Of a stretch of 64,000 nucleotides of DNA, positions 8,064 to 16,000 are shown piece after piece. The position numbers and the translations under genes are program-made. The stretch lies in NCBI GenBank assembly GCA_022822725.1, contig JAJEAN010000001.1:558001-622000 (forward strand), in the 5' to 3' direction. The notes under the pieces were generated by a model. That model saw only the letters and a list, made by a program, of their open reading frames with translations. It did no database searches and had not been told where the DNA came from. The stretch is from Candidatus Latescibacterota bacterium. GTDB lineage: Bacteria; JAAXHH01. The stretch's first letter is position 1; the number at the start of each line of letters is the position of its first letter.

Positions 8064-8996
8064 ATGATTGACCCCAACAACGAAAGAAGCCTCGACGCCG
8101 TCGAAAGTCTGTCGGAGGAAGAGGGAACGATTCAATTGACCTGGCGTGATAAACTGGTCGAGTTTGGATTGGACATGGGCGTAGCGATGGCGTGCATGTT
8201 TCTGGCGGCTTTCGTGTTTGCAGGCGTCTTGCTCGCAACGCTTGACCTGGCTGAAGCATCTGCTCCAGGTCTGTTCGAAAGAGGGTCGATTGCCGTCGTG
8301 GTCCTGATCGTCGTTTCGGCCGCCGTGGGAAACGCCTGCGCATATTTGTGTTTTCCCTATCTTACACGGCTCATTTTCCGTGGTTATGAGTTAAATGATG
8401 ATCGTCTGGAACGGTCGGTCAGGAAATTGCTTGAGGTTACCGGAATGGACATCACAGCAGAGACATTATTCGCCATGAAAGGCAGGATGGCGAACGCAAT
8501 GGTTTCCGGTCTTTTTCGCAAAGCCAGGTATGTTTTCTTTACCGACAAACTGCTGGAGAAAATGAAGGAAGACGAAATCCTGGCGATATTCGCCCACGAA
8601 GTGGCGCATATACGTCACAGGCATTTGTTCAAGATGTTGTTGTCTGGGATTCTGTGGATTTGCGCGATTCAGATCGTTTGGTATCTGATTGATTTCAACG
8701 TCTACTACGATTCTTTGGATGAGTCCCTTAAGATGTGGGCATCCGGTTTGATTGGCGGTGTGAATGTGTGGCTGGCTTTGATCTGTGTCATGCTACCCTT
8801 ATCGAGGCGCAACGAATACGAAGCAGATGCTACCGCGGCCGGATGGGTGGGGGTGGAATGTTACAGTCGGGCCCTTTACCGCCTGCATCAACTGAATGAC
8901 CGAATGAAGTCTCCACGGAAGTTCGCCCGTATATTCCTGACCCATCCCACCTTGCAAGACCGCCTCGATCGCGTTGCACAGTCGAACTCGAAATAG
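8064..8996 (+). CDS. Membrane-bound M48-family zinc metalloprotease (paralogue A)
   Basis: About 310 residues. The catalytic zinc motif is HEVAH in FAHEVAHIRHRH, with the third ligand in NEYEADATAAGW, as in M48 (HtpX/Ste24-like) proteases. Hydrophobic segments near residues 30-55 and 70-95 and two more flanking the loop after HEVAH place it in the inner membrane, with the active site probably on the cytoplasmic face. The chosen ATG is 8 nt after AGAGG; the GTG one codon earlier is too close. It is strongly similar along its length to the protein at 13528-14559 (shared VTGMDI, SGLFRKA, PLSRRNEY, ATHPT/LTHPT blocks). Next to a peptide gene, a maturation or quality-control protease is an attractive role, but this is inferred. 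Confidence 0.9.
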   Translation: MIDPNNERSLDAVESLSEEEGTIQLTWRDKLVEFGLDMGVAMACMFLAAFVFAGVLLATLDLAEASAPGLFERGSIAVVVLIVVSAAVGNACAYLCFPYLTRLIFRGYELNDDRLERSVRKLLEVTGMDITAETLFAMKGRMANAMVSGLFRKARYVFFTDKLLEKMKEDEILAIFAHEVAHIRHRHLFKMLLSGILWICAIQIVWYLIDFNVYYDSLDESLKMWASGLIGGVNVWLALICVMLPLSRRNEYEADATAAGWVGVECYSRALYRLHQLNDRMKSPRKFARIFLTHPTLQDRLDRVAQSNSK

Positions 8997-9033
8997 TTGA
9001 GTTTTAATCAGATGAGAAGGAAACCCCCCTACA

Positions 9034-10236
9034 TTGAAACTTCATCGACTTTTATTTTTAACGGCCCTTTGCGTCCTGCTCGACCTGCGCTTCGCTTCGT
9101 ACGGAGCGGTGCCGGACTCCCTGGCGCTGTCCGAATTCGCCAGGATCATGACCGCGTTCTCCGAAGAACCCGGTCATTTCCCCGGGGACAACTTCGTTAC
9201 CAATGAATCGTCCTACCTGCACGTCGTTCCCACGGTCATCGAACTGGGCAACCGCGGCGGCGTCTATATCGGCGTCGGTACGGAGCAGAACTTCTCCTAC
9301 ATAGCCGCCTCGAGACCGGATATCGCTTTCATCGTCGATATCCGTCGCGAGAACCTGCTTCAGCATCTCCTCTACAAAGCCCTTTTTGCCCTGGCCCGGG
9401 ACCGAACGTCCTTCCTGGCGCTGCTGTTCAGCCGACAGTACCGGGAGGGCGAAACGGCTGTGACCGGACGGCCGGAACGCACGGCCGCCATTACCGGAGT
9501 CCTGGAGTATATCGAAACGTCGACCACGGTCGACTCCCTGGTATTCGAAGCAAACTGGAAACGGCTCCGGCGGGAAGTCAGGCGGTATGGGATCGAAGAA
9601 CGGGACGATCTCGACAAGATGCGTTACATCTACCGGTCGTTCTACGAAAATCAGCTTTCGATCCGGTACGCCGAGACCCGCCTGGGAAACGGCCTGTCCT
9701 ATCCTACGTTCAGGGATCTGATGACAGGAACGACGGTGGAAGGGGAATTCGCCAGTTTCCTTAGTTCAGAAGATGCGTTCAGCTTTGTGAGGAACCTGCA
9801 TCTCAGGAACCTGGTCATTCCCGTCGTGGGTAACTTCGCCGGCAATAAGGCGTTGAGGGCCATCGGCACTTTCGCTGAAGCCCACGGTACGAGCGTGTCC
9901 GTCTTCTACGTGTCGAACGTCGAGTATTTCCTCATAAACCACTTCTACTACATGTTCAAGTGGTACGTCGCGAACGTCGACGCTCTTCCGATCGATGAAC
10001 ATAGCCTGATAATTCGATCCTACCTGGGCGTGGAATCCCATCCAAAAAGAGTCGGCCGGCATCTGTCCACGAGCACGGCGCATCACATCCGCACGTTCCT
10101 GGAGAGTTTCCGCCGGGGTGCATATACCCGTACGAAACCGGTATGGTGGAGGTTCTGGCCCTGGGACAGTCCATTCTGGTCGGGCGGTGGACACAGCTAC
10201 TACCATCTGGTCATCATGGGGGATCTATGTCCTTGA
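9034..10236 (+). CDS. LIC_10091-like protein with a Rossmann/methyltransferase-type core
   Basis: The 400-residue product starts at TTG 9034 and has a hydrophobic N-terminus (LHRLLFLTALCVLL), probably a signal peptide or anchor. The segment SSYLHVVPTVIEL, GGVYIGVGTEQNFSYIAASRP, AFIVDIRRENLLQHLLYKALF is a conserved block I associate with the LIC_10091 family, which looks like a SAM-methyltransferase-type Rossmann fold (GxGxxQN loop followed by an acidic DIRR). Catalytic function is not known to me. It overlaps the next YIP1-like gene by 10 bp, so both are translated from one mRNA. GC rises here relative to the upstream genes of the cluster, so the module may have been assembled from two sources. 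Confidence 0.65.
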   Translation: MKLHRLLFLTALCVLLDLRFASYGAVPDSLALSEFARIMTAFSEEPGHFPGDNFVTNESSYLHVVPTVIELGNRGGVYIGVGTEQNFSYIAASRPDIAFIVDIRRENLLQHLLYKALFALARDRTSFLALLFSRQYREGETAVTGRPERTAAITGVLEYIETSTTVDSLVFEANWKRLRREVRRYGIEERDDLDKMRYIYRSFYENQLSIRYAETRLGNGLSYPTFRDLMTGTTVEGEFASFLSSEDAFSFVRNLHLRNLVIPVVGNFAGNKALRAIGTFAEAHGTSVSVFYVSNVEYFLINHFYYMFKWYVANVDALPIDEHSLIIRSYLGVESHPKRVGRHLSTSTAHHIRTFLESFRRGAYTRTKPVWWRFWPWDSPFWSGGGHSYYHLVIMGDLCP

Positions 10237-10958
10237 GCGCAGCCACAGACCTGGTAAGATACACGGGGCGATGGCTCCAGGTCTTCTACAGGCCGGGGAA
10301 GGCCTTTTCGGATCTTGAATCCGGAGAATCCACTGCCGAGTTGATGTCGGTGCTGATCCTGGTTATGTCGGTCGTCCTTGGCGCCGGTATAGTCACCTTG
10401 CCCGTTGCGCTGGATACGGAACGGGCGTTGATCGAGACCGAGTTCCAGTCCTATCCGGATCTGAGTGCGGATCAGCAGTCCGTTATACTACGCGAGGCCG
10501 TGAAGTTCGACTACCGTCAGCTCATCGGCCTTCTGGTCATGCCCGCCAGCGTCTGCTTCATGGTTGCTGCGTGGTCGGTGGTGGGAAAACACTGCGGTGA
10601 ATTGATATTCGGCAAGCCGCTGCCCTACGGCAAGATCATTCCGATAACCGGCTATGCCTCGCTTGTCCTCGTACCCGAAACCATCGTCAAGACCGCGCTG
10701 GTCTTGCTGTCCGGTTCACTCGATCCCCCCATCCATCCTGGTTGGTTTCTCGGTGATGCGAACCCCGAAACCCTATGGAGCCTTTTCCTGCCGGGTGTCG
10801 ATTTCTTCGGAGCCTGGTTTGTTTTCCTGGTAGGACTCGGCCTGGCACGGACTTTCCGGGGATCGGCGACGCTCGCGTGGCTCGTGCTGGGACTGGTGTG
10901 GGGCATATGGATTGTTATTCGCAGGACGATCGAGCTGCTCGGTACGGTGTACGTGTAG
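10227..10958 (+). CDS. YIP1-like multispanning membrane protein (second copy)
   Basis: The 243-residue protein starts at ATG 10227, preceded by GGGGGA, and overlaps the 3' end of the upstream gene by 10 bp. The N-terminal pattern (VRYTGRWLQVFYRPGKAFSDL) followed by about five membrane helices is typical of bacterial YIP1 proteins. A frame extends upstream to 10143 inside the previous gene but has no ribosome site. The short gap to the MacA-like gene (about 20 bp) suggests one operon with the exporter proteins. Confidence 0.8.
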   Translation: MSLSAATDLVRYTGRWLQVFYRPGKAFSDLESGESTAELMSVLILVMSVVLGAGIVTLPVALDTERALIETEFQSYPDLSADQQSVILREAVKFDYRQLIGLLVMPASVCFMVAAWSVVGKHCGELIFGKPLPYGKIIPITGYASLVLVPETIVKTALVLLSGSLDPPIHPGWFLGDANPETLWSLFLPGVDFFGAWFVFLVGLGLARTFRGSATLAWLVLGLVWGIWIVIRRTIELLGTVYV

Positions 10959-10979
10959 CTTCAGGGAACCACTTTGGTC

Positions 10980-12194
10980 ATGAAAAAACGGTTAGTCATT
11001 GCCGGTGTGTCGGTCTGCGGCCTCGTCGCCGTTCTGCTGTACGTGGTTTTCAGTTCCACGGCTCGGGATGCCACGTTTGAGATCCTCCAGGTACAACACG
11101 GACCGATATCGGAGATCCTGGCGGAGACGGGCACGATTCAGTTCGTCAGGACCGTCATGGTCAAGCCAACGGTTTCCGGGGAAGTCAGACACATTTACGC
11201 CGATGTCGGGGACCGGGTATCAGCGGATGACGTGCTTGCCGTGATAGAGCCGGACCCGTCCCAGTCCCTGCAGCTGTCCCGGCAGCGCGCCCGGGTGGAC
11301 GGCGCCCGGATAGATCTTTCAGAAAGGGCGATGAACTTCGAGCGAAAGCGCGAGCTTTACGAGAGGTCCCTGATTTCGTCCGAGGAATTCGACCAGGCAA
11401 GGATCGCACACACCAGGGCCCGTCACGATCTAGACATGGCGGAGCTGGAACTTCAGATTCTGGAATTGAAGGTAAACGTCGAGGTGGATTCGAACAAAAC
11501 GCATGGTGCCGTACGTGTCCTGTCTCCCCTGGACGGTATCGTCATTGCCCGCGCGGTGGAGGAGGGTGAGGTCGTGGCATCCGGCACCTCTTCGTATACC
11601 GGCGGCACGGAGATGTTCCGGATCGGCGATCCGGACCGGATGATCGTCAAATCGGCCGTTGGAGAAACAGATGCCGGTAGGGTCAGGTCGGGTCAGGAAG
11701 TGTGGATTCGTGTCGATGCCTACCCGGACGCGACGTACCGTGGACGCGTGGAGCGCGTCGCGCCTGTCGGTGTGCGCAGACCCGGCAGCACGCTGGTCAC
11801 TTTCGATACCGAGATCGTGATATCGGATCCATCGAAGGAACTGCAGCAAGGCATGTCCTGCGATATCGACATCGTGGTGGAGAAGAACGACCACTCGGTG
11901 CTGGTGCCCGTTTCTTCCGTCATGGAAATGGTCGACTACCGGGGTGCGTTTATCGAACAGAACGATCCGGCACTAACCGGATCGGCGCCCGTCAAGCGGC
12001 ACATGGTCTATCGTTGCACTTCGGCGGACCCCGAATTGCCGAAGTGTCCGGAAGCGTACTTGGAATCCTCCGTGGTCGAAATCGGTATCGAATCGACCGA
12101 AAACGTGGAAATCCTGTCCGGTATCGAACCCGGCGCGCACATCGCACGGGATGCGAGAGCGGTTCATGCCGCACTGAACGCGAAACACCCTTAA
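10980..12194 (+). CDS. Periplasmic adaptor (membrane fusion protein), MacA/HlyD-like
   Basis: The 404-residue protein has an N-terminal helix (VIAGVSVCGLVAVLLYVVF), then the split biotinyl-lipoyl motif: first half ISEILAETGTIQFVRTVMVKP, second half VRVLSPLDGIVIARAVEEGEVV. A coiled-coil hairpin (about residues 90-165) lies between, and beta-barrel and membrane-proximal domains follow. This is the adaptor of ABC-type (MacB-like) exporters, bridging inner-membrane permease and outer-membrane channel. TTG 10974 is 6 nt after AGGGA and ATG 10980 is 12 nt after; either may start translation. The permease follows 20 bp later. Neither an outer-membrane TolC-like protein nor an ATPase is encoded nearby. 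Confidence 0.88.
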   Translation: MKKRLVIAGVSVCGLVAVLLYVVFSSTARDATFEILQVQHGPISEILAETGTIQFVRTVMVKPTVSGEVRHIYADVGDRVSADDVLAVIEPDPSQSLQLSRQRARVDGARIDLSERAMNFERKRELYERSLISSEEFDQARIAHTRARHDLDMAELELQILELKVNVEVDSNKTHGAVRVLSPLDGIVIARAVEEGEVVASGTSSYTGGTEMFRIGDPDRMIVKSAVGETDAGRVRSGQEVWIRVDAYPDATYRGRVERVAPVGVRRPGSTLVTFDTEIVISDPSKELQQGMSCDIDIVVEKNDHSVLVPVSSVMEMVDYRGAFIEQNDPALTGSAPVKRHMVYRCTSADPELPKCPEAYLESSVVEIGIESTENVEILSGIEPGAHIARDARAVHAALNAKHP

Positions 12195-12214
12195 CCTCAA
12201 GGTTCCTGTCGTCT

Positions 12215-13438
12215 GTGTCCATTACGCACCATATCCAGTCCGTGTTTGCCAATCTCGCGCACTACAGGCTGCGTTCAATCCTGACGCTGCTGGGGATTGC
12301 GGTCGGCATCGGCGCCGTAACCGCCATCATCGCGATCGGCGAAGGACTTCACGACATGGTGATGAAGGAATTCGAATCCGTGCGCGGCGGCACCATGGTA
12401 TGGGTGAGTCCGTCGAAATTTGTAAACCGGGAAGGGCAGTGGATGGCGGTACCGGATTACGAGCATCTCGTCTGGCGGGATGTGCTGGAAATCAGCGGAA
12501 GGTCGAACGCCGTGCGCCAGGTGGTCCCGGCCGCGACATTGAACGCGGAGCTCAGGTACGCGAAAATGTCCTATGGCGGGATTATATACGGCACGACGCC
12601 AACATTCCCGGACCTGTACCAATGGCCGGTTACCACGGGCCGGTTCATAATCGACCGCGACGTAGTACGCTGGCGCAAAGTATGCGTGCTGGGCGATGAA
12701 TTGGCCGCCAAGCTGTTTGACGATGCCGACCCGGTCGGCGAGGAAGTGAAACTGAATGGCCAGCGGTTCGCCGTGATCGGCGTTATGGAGCCCAAGACCG
12801 TTTTCAATGAGAGCTGGGGAAACCGGGTCTTCGTTCCGATTACAACGGTCCAGAAACGGATGCTCGGCCATGAAGGCTTCGATCTTCTGTCCATCAAGGT
12901 GGCGGATTCGCGTGTGATGGAAAGTGCGGTGGGCGACATCGAGGCAGCCTTGAAGTCTGTCCATGGTGATGAGGCCGGATTCGACATCGTCAGTGGGAAA
13001 GACGCCATGGACCAGATCGGAGGTGTGATCAACGCCGTTAAATCTTCGATTGCCGCCTTAGCGGGCATCTCGCTGTTGGTGGGTGGAATCGGGATCATGA
13101 ACATGATGCTGGTCTCCGTCACTGAACGGAGGCGGGAAATAGGCATCAGGAAGTCTGTAGGGGCGAGACATGTCGATATCGTGAACCAATTTACGCTGGA
13201 AGCCACCTGTATCAGTGCGTTAGGCGGGTTACTGGGGATATCGCTGGGACTGGGTCTCGGTTCGGTTTTCTCGTTGGTCTTGAATCAGGTGTGGGATCTT
13301 GCCTTCACGAGCGGAGCTTCGGTATCGAATATCCTCGTGTCGCTGGCGATTTCACTGGCCATAGGTCTTTGCGCCGGAATCTATCCGGCCTTTAAGGCAT
13401 CGCAGCTGAGCCCGGTGGATGCGATGAACCAGGAGTGA
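12215..13438 (+). CDS. MacB/FtsX-type ABC transporter permease without an ATPase domain
   Basis: About 407 residues from GTG 12215; the frame is open much further upstream, but only inside the adaptor gene. The N-terminal helix (LRSILTLLGIAVGIGAVTAI) precedes a periplasmic MacB core domain (about 45-260), then three C-terminal FtsX helices with GISLLVGGIGIMNMMLVSVTERRREIGIRKSVGAR, the conserved FtsX motif. Full-length MacB carries an N-terminal ATPase domain; here it is absent, so a separate LolD/MacB-type ATPase is needed, and none is encoded in the window. Together with the adaptor it would form a tripartite exporter or mechanotransmission complex. Export of the 6418-6690 peptide is a reasonable but unproven guess. 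Confidence 0.88.
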   Translation: MSITHHIQSVFANLAHYRLRSILTLLGIAVGIGAVTAIIAIGEGLHDMVMKEFESVRGGTMVWVSPSKFVNREGQWMAVPDYEHLVWRDVLEISGRSNAVRQVVPAATLNAELRYAKMSYGGIIYGTTPTFPDLYQWPVTTGRFIIDRDVVRWRKVCVLGDELAAKLFDDADPVGEEVKLNGQRFAVIGVMEPKTVFNESWGNRVFVPITTVQKRMLGHEGFDLLSIKVADSRVMESAVGDIEAALKSVHGDEAGFDIVSGKDAMDQIGGVINAVKSSIAALAGISLLVGGIGIMNMMLVSVTERRREIGIRKSVGARHVDIVNQFTLEATCISALGGLLGISLGLGLGSVFSLVLNQVWDLAFTSGASVSNILVSLAISLAIGLCAGIYPAFKASQLSPVDAMNQE

Positions 13439-13527
13439 GGTCGAATACTCATTCTGTATTTTTCGCAGGCCTGAGGCGAACAAGCAAAAACCCGAGCGGA
13501 TCGGCTGCGGAACGCACCAACCGCGTA

Positions 13528-14559
13528 CTATCCAAGGCTCCCCACCCGCTCCAGTCTCTCCTGCAACGTCGGATGGGTGCCTAGTTTCGCCAGGAACTTC
13601 CGCGGCGGTTTCAGCTGGTCGTTGATTTGATACAGCCGGTAAAGGGTTTGCTTGTACAGGTCCGTACCCACCCACAGGGCGGCGGTCGCGTCCGCCTGGT
13701 ACTCGTTCCGCCTCGAAAGCGGGAACAGGACGAGGAACATAAGCAAGTATAAGTTAGCTAAGTTTATCCCTAAATATACTCCCATTTTCCAGGGTTCTTC
13801 GAGCGAATCGAAGTAGGCATAGTAGTCGATCTGACTCAGGAATACCTGGAAGACGAGGGTCCATATCAAGAGGACCAGGAATATCATGGGCATGTGCCGG
13901 TGCCGCGCATGGGCCAGTTCGTGCGCCAGGGCCGCCATGATCTCTCCTTCGCTCATTCGCTCCAGAAGCCTTTTCGTGAAGAAGATACATTGTGCCTTGC
14001 GGAAAAGGCCGGACACGACGGCGTTGGCCGTCTTGCCATTTATGGCGTAGATCTTTTCGGCCCTGATATCCATCCCGGTCACTGATATCAGGTGCTTCAC
14101 GGCGCGGTCCATCCGATGGTCCCGCAACTCGTTGCCGCGATAGAGTAGACGTATGATGTAGGGCGCGCAACAGAACGAACAGGCATTGCCTATGGCCACG
14201 GCCACGACGATCAGGACGATAAACGGAATCGATCCCGCCTCCGTGGATCCCGGCGCCAACTCCTCCAGGGTACTGCGCAAGGCGATTATAGCAGCAAAGA
14301 CGACCAACACCCCGATCAGCGTACCGACCATGGCCATGACCATCGTCAGGCCACCTTCGACCAGCTTCTCGCGCCAGTTCAGCCGGATCGTATCGTCAGT
14401 GGCCTGGTCCGCCTGCTGCGGGCCGTCCACCCGGTTCGCCTGGTCCACCTGGACCGTACGATTCGTCTTGAGCGGTCCGTCGGCACGTGTCTGCTCGTCC
14501 GCGTCTTCGGCAGGGGGTCGCTCGTCTTCCTTTGGATAGTCTTGTCCGGCATTTTGCAC
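13528..14559 (-). CDS. Membrane-bound M48-family zinc metalloprotease (paralogue B)
   Basis: About 343 residues from GTG 14559, which has GGGAGG 6 nt upstream; a longer frame to 14634 lacks such a site. A hydrophilic N-terminal tail of about 60 residues, rich in Asp, Gln and Glu, is unlike paralogue A. After it come two helices, VTGMDI, SGLFRKA, the zinc motif HELAH in LAHELAHARHRH, two more helices and the NEYQADATAALW glutamate ligand. Similarity to 8064-8996 is continuous, so the two arose by duplication. It is convergent with the permease gene (about 90 bp apart) and closes the accessory block. The substrate is unknown. Confidence 0.9.
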   Translation of the reverse strand: MQNAGQDYPKEDERPPAEDADEQTRADGPLKTNRTVQVDQANRVDGPQQADQATDDTIRLNWREKLVEGGLTMVMAMVGTLIGVLVVFAAIIALRSTLEELAPGSTEAGSIPFIVLIVVAVAIGNACSFCCAPYIIRLLYRGNELRDHRMDRAVKHLISVTGMDIRAEKIYAINGKTANAVVSGLFRKAQCIFFTKRLLERMSEGEIMAALAHELAHARHRHMPMIFLVLLIWTLVFQVFLSQIDYYAYFDSLEEPWKMGVYLGINLANLYLLMFLVLFPLSRRNEYQADATAALWVGTDLYKQTLYRLYQINDQLKPPRKFLAKLGTHPTLQERLERVGSLG

Positions 14560-15045
14560 GTTTAACCTCCCACTGTGCGCATCAATGAAGGATTGGAAGC
14601 CAGGACCTTGCTTCCGGTGCCCGGATTCAGGCATTCCGTCTGTGTAAATTAGATTCGATTAAGTATATTGCCATGAAAGACAAACGTGTGCAAGATTAAA
14701 TTCAAACTGGACTTCGGTAGATGCGCTTTCTCCACTCGTTTCCCGTCCGTCGGGATTCGCCCCGGTCGCTCACCCGGGCGATGCTGATGTCCACGCTTCG
14801 CCAGGGACGGCGGAATGCGAGGCCTGCAAGGTGTGGAACAAAAAAACACGCGAACAATTCAGTGTCCTGTGTTTATATTCAACGTGTATTGGCAAATAGT
14901 GGAGGCACCCATACGGGTAGGCGGGTAAGGGGGCGTCGGGTAAAAAGTTGTCGGGTAAAGGGGTTGGCATCCAGGGACGGGTGACCGTTTGTCCCGGACG
15001 GCGCCCGGTTTGTTTCCTCACTGAACCAGGAAGGTAGTATCACCA
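14560..15045. other. 486-bp intergenic region with a 15-bp repeat
   Basis: This gap separates divergent genes. The first 150 bp are AT-rich and probably hold the promoter of the minus-strand protease. Around 14920-14964 there are about three 15-bp units, with GTCGGGTAAA at 14935-14944 and 14950-14959. I see no convincing gene, tRNA or terminator; a frame at 14721-14984 has atypical composition and no ribosome site. Confidence 0.45.
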
Positions 15046-15549
15046 GTGAAATGGACCACGGCGAAAGCCATCGTCCTCCTTCCGGCGGCGGCTACGATCT
15101 ACGTCCCGGGCCTGATACTGTGGGTATTGGCCGATACACCGGGCGCGCTTTCGCCGGCGGAACCTCACCAGTTCCGCTTCTGGATCGGGATCGCGATGGC
15201 GTTGGACGGCCTGGTCGTGGCGGCGTGGACCATGGCGCTGTTCGACCGGATCGGGAAGGGCACGCCCGCGCCGTGGGCCCCGCCCGAGAAGCTGGTCGTC
15301 CTCGGTCCCTACCGCCACGTGCGCAATCCCATGAATTCGGGCATGCTGCTCATACTCGGCGCCGAAGCCCTGCTCTTCGGCTCATGGCACCTGGCAGGCT
15401 GGATGTGCGTGTTTTTCGCGGTGTGCGCGATCTACTTCCCGTTCTACGAGGAACCGGGCCTCGAGCGCCGGTTCGGTGAACCCTACCGGCAGTACAAGGC
15501 AAGCGTACCGCGCTGGATTCCGAGGATACGGCCGTGGGAAGGGCCGTGA
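15046..15549 (+). CDS. Isoprenylcysteine carboxyl methyltransferase (ICMT)-like membrane methyltransferase
   Basis: The 167-residue membrane protein has about four hydrophobic helices and the C-terminal signature of the ICMT/PEMT superfamily: GPYRHVRNPM, then EEPGLERRFGEPYRQYKASVPRWIPR. In the family these motifs build the SAM site and the methyl acceptor is a lipid or prenyl group; bacterial members are mostly uncharacterised. The GTG start at 15046 has AGGAAGG about 10 nt upstream. It is followed 31 bp later by a small unknown gene. Confidence 0.88.
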   Translation: MKWTTAKAIVLLPAAATIYVPGLILWVLADTPGALSPAEPHQFRFWIGIAMALDGLVVAAWTMALFDRIGKGTPAPWAPPEKLVVLGPYRHVRNPMNSGMLLILGAEALLFGSWHLAGWMCVFFAVCAIYFPFYEEPGLERRFGEPYRQYKASVPRWIPRIRPWEGP

Positions 15550-15580
15550 ATCGGATGGACCTTATTTACCGGGAGCGTAA

Positions 15581-15982
15581 ATGGCCATCATCGAGGACGT
15601 GAACGGCGTGCTCAGCCGGATCAACGATATGGATCTGCATATCCGCATCGTCATGGGCAAGGAATCGAAATCCATCAAATACGACAGCGATCCGGAAATC
15701 GAGATCAACTGGGCGGTCGCGAACGACTGGGACGGCATACCGGAAGAGATCGGATTCTGGATCATTTTTACAAAGGACTGGGTGTTTGACGATACGCAGA
15801 AGTTCTACGACATTATATTCAACACGGTCCGGGGGAACCTGAATCTCCGAAGATGGATCAAACTGGAACCGATTTACAGCAACGAACACCTGCTGGAAGG
15901 AAAGTTCTACATCGTGGCGATCGTCGCGGATGTGCTGATGAATGACGAGGTACGCCGACGAGCTGTCGAGAACAGCCAGTGA
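15581..15982 (+). CDS. Small soluble protein of unknown function
   Basis: The 133-residue, acidic, soluble protein has no signal peptide or membrane helix. The Trp-rich centre (INWAVANDWDGIPEEIGFWIIFTKDWVF) is distinctive but I do not recognise it. It is 31 bp downstream of the ICMT-like gene and 18 bp upstream of the octaheme cytochrome gene, so it could be co-transcribed with either. GGGAG lies about 10 nt before the ATG. Confidence 0.6.
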   Translation: MAIIEDVNGVLSRINDMDLHIRIVMGKESKSIKYDSDPEIEINWAVANDWDGIPEEIGFWIIFTKDWVFDDTQKFYDIIFNTVRGNLNLRRWIKLEPIYSNEHLLEGKFYIVAIVADVLMNDEVRRRAVENSQ

Positions 15983-16000
15983 CATTCCGTGAGGTACTAG

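Noticed and set aside
11702-12214. Upstream extension of the MacB-like permease frame
   Set aside because: It lies wholly within the adaptor gene and gives Arg-rich nonsense before the true transmembrane start at 12215.
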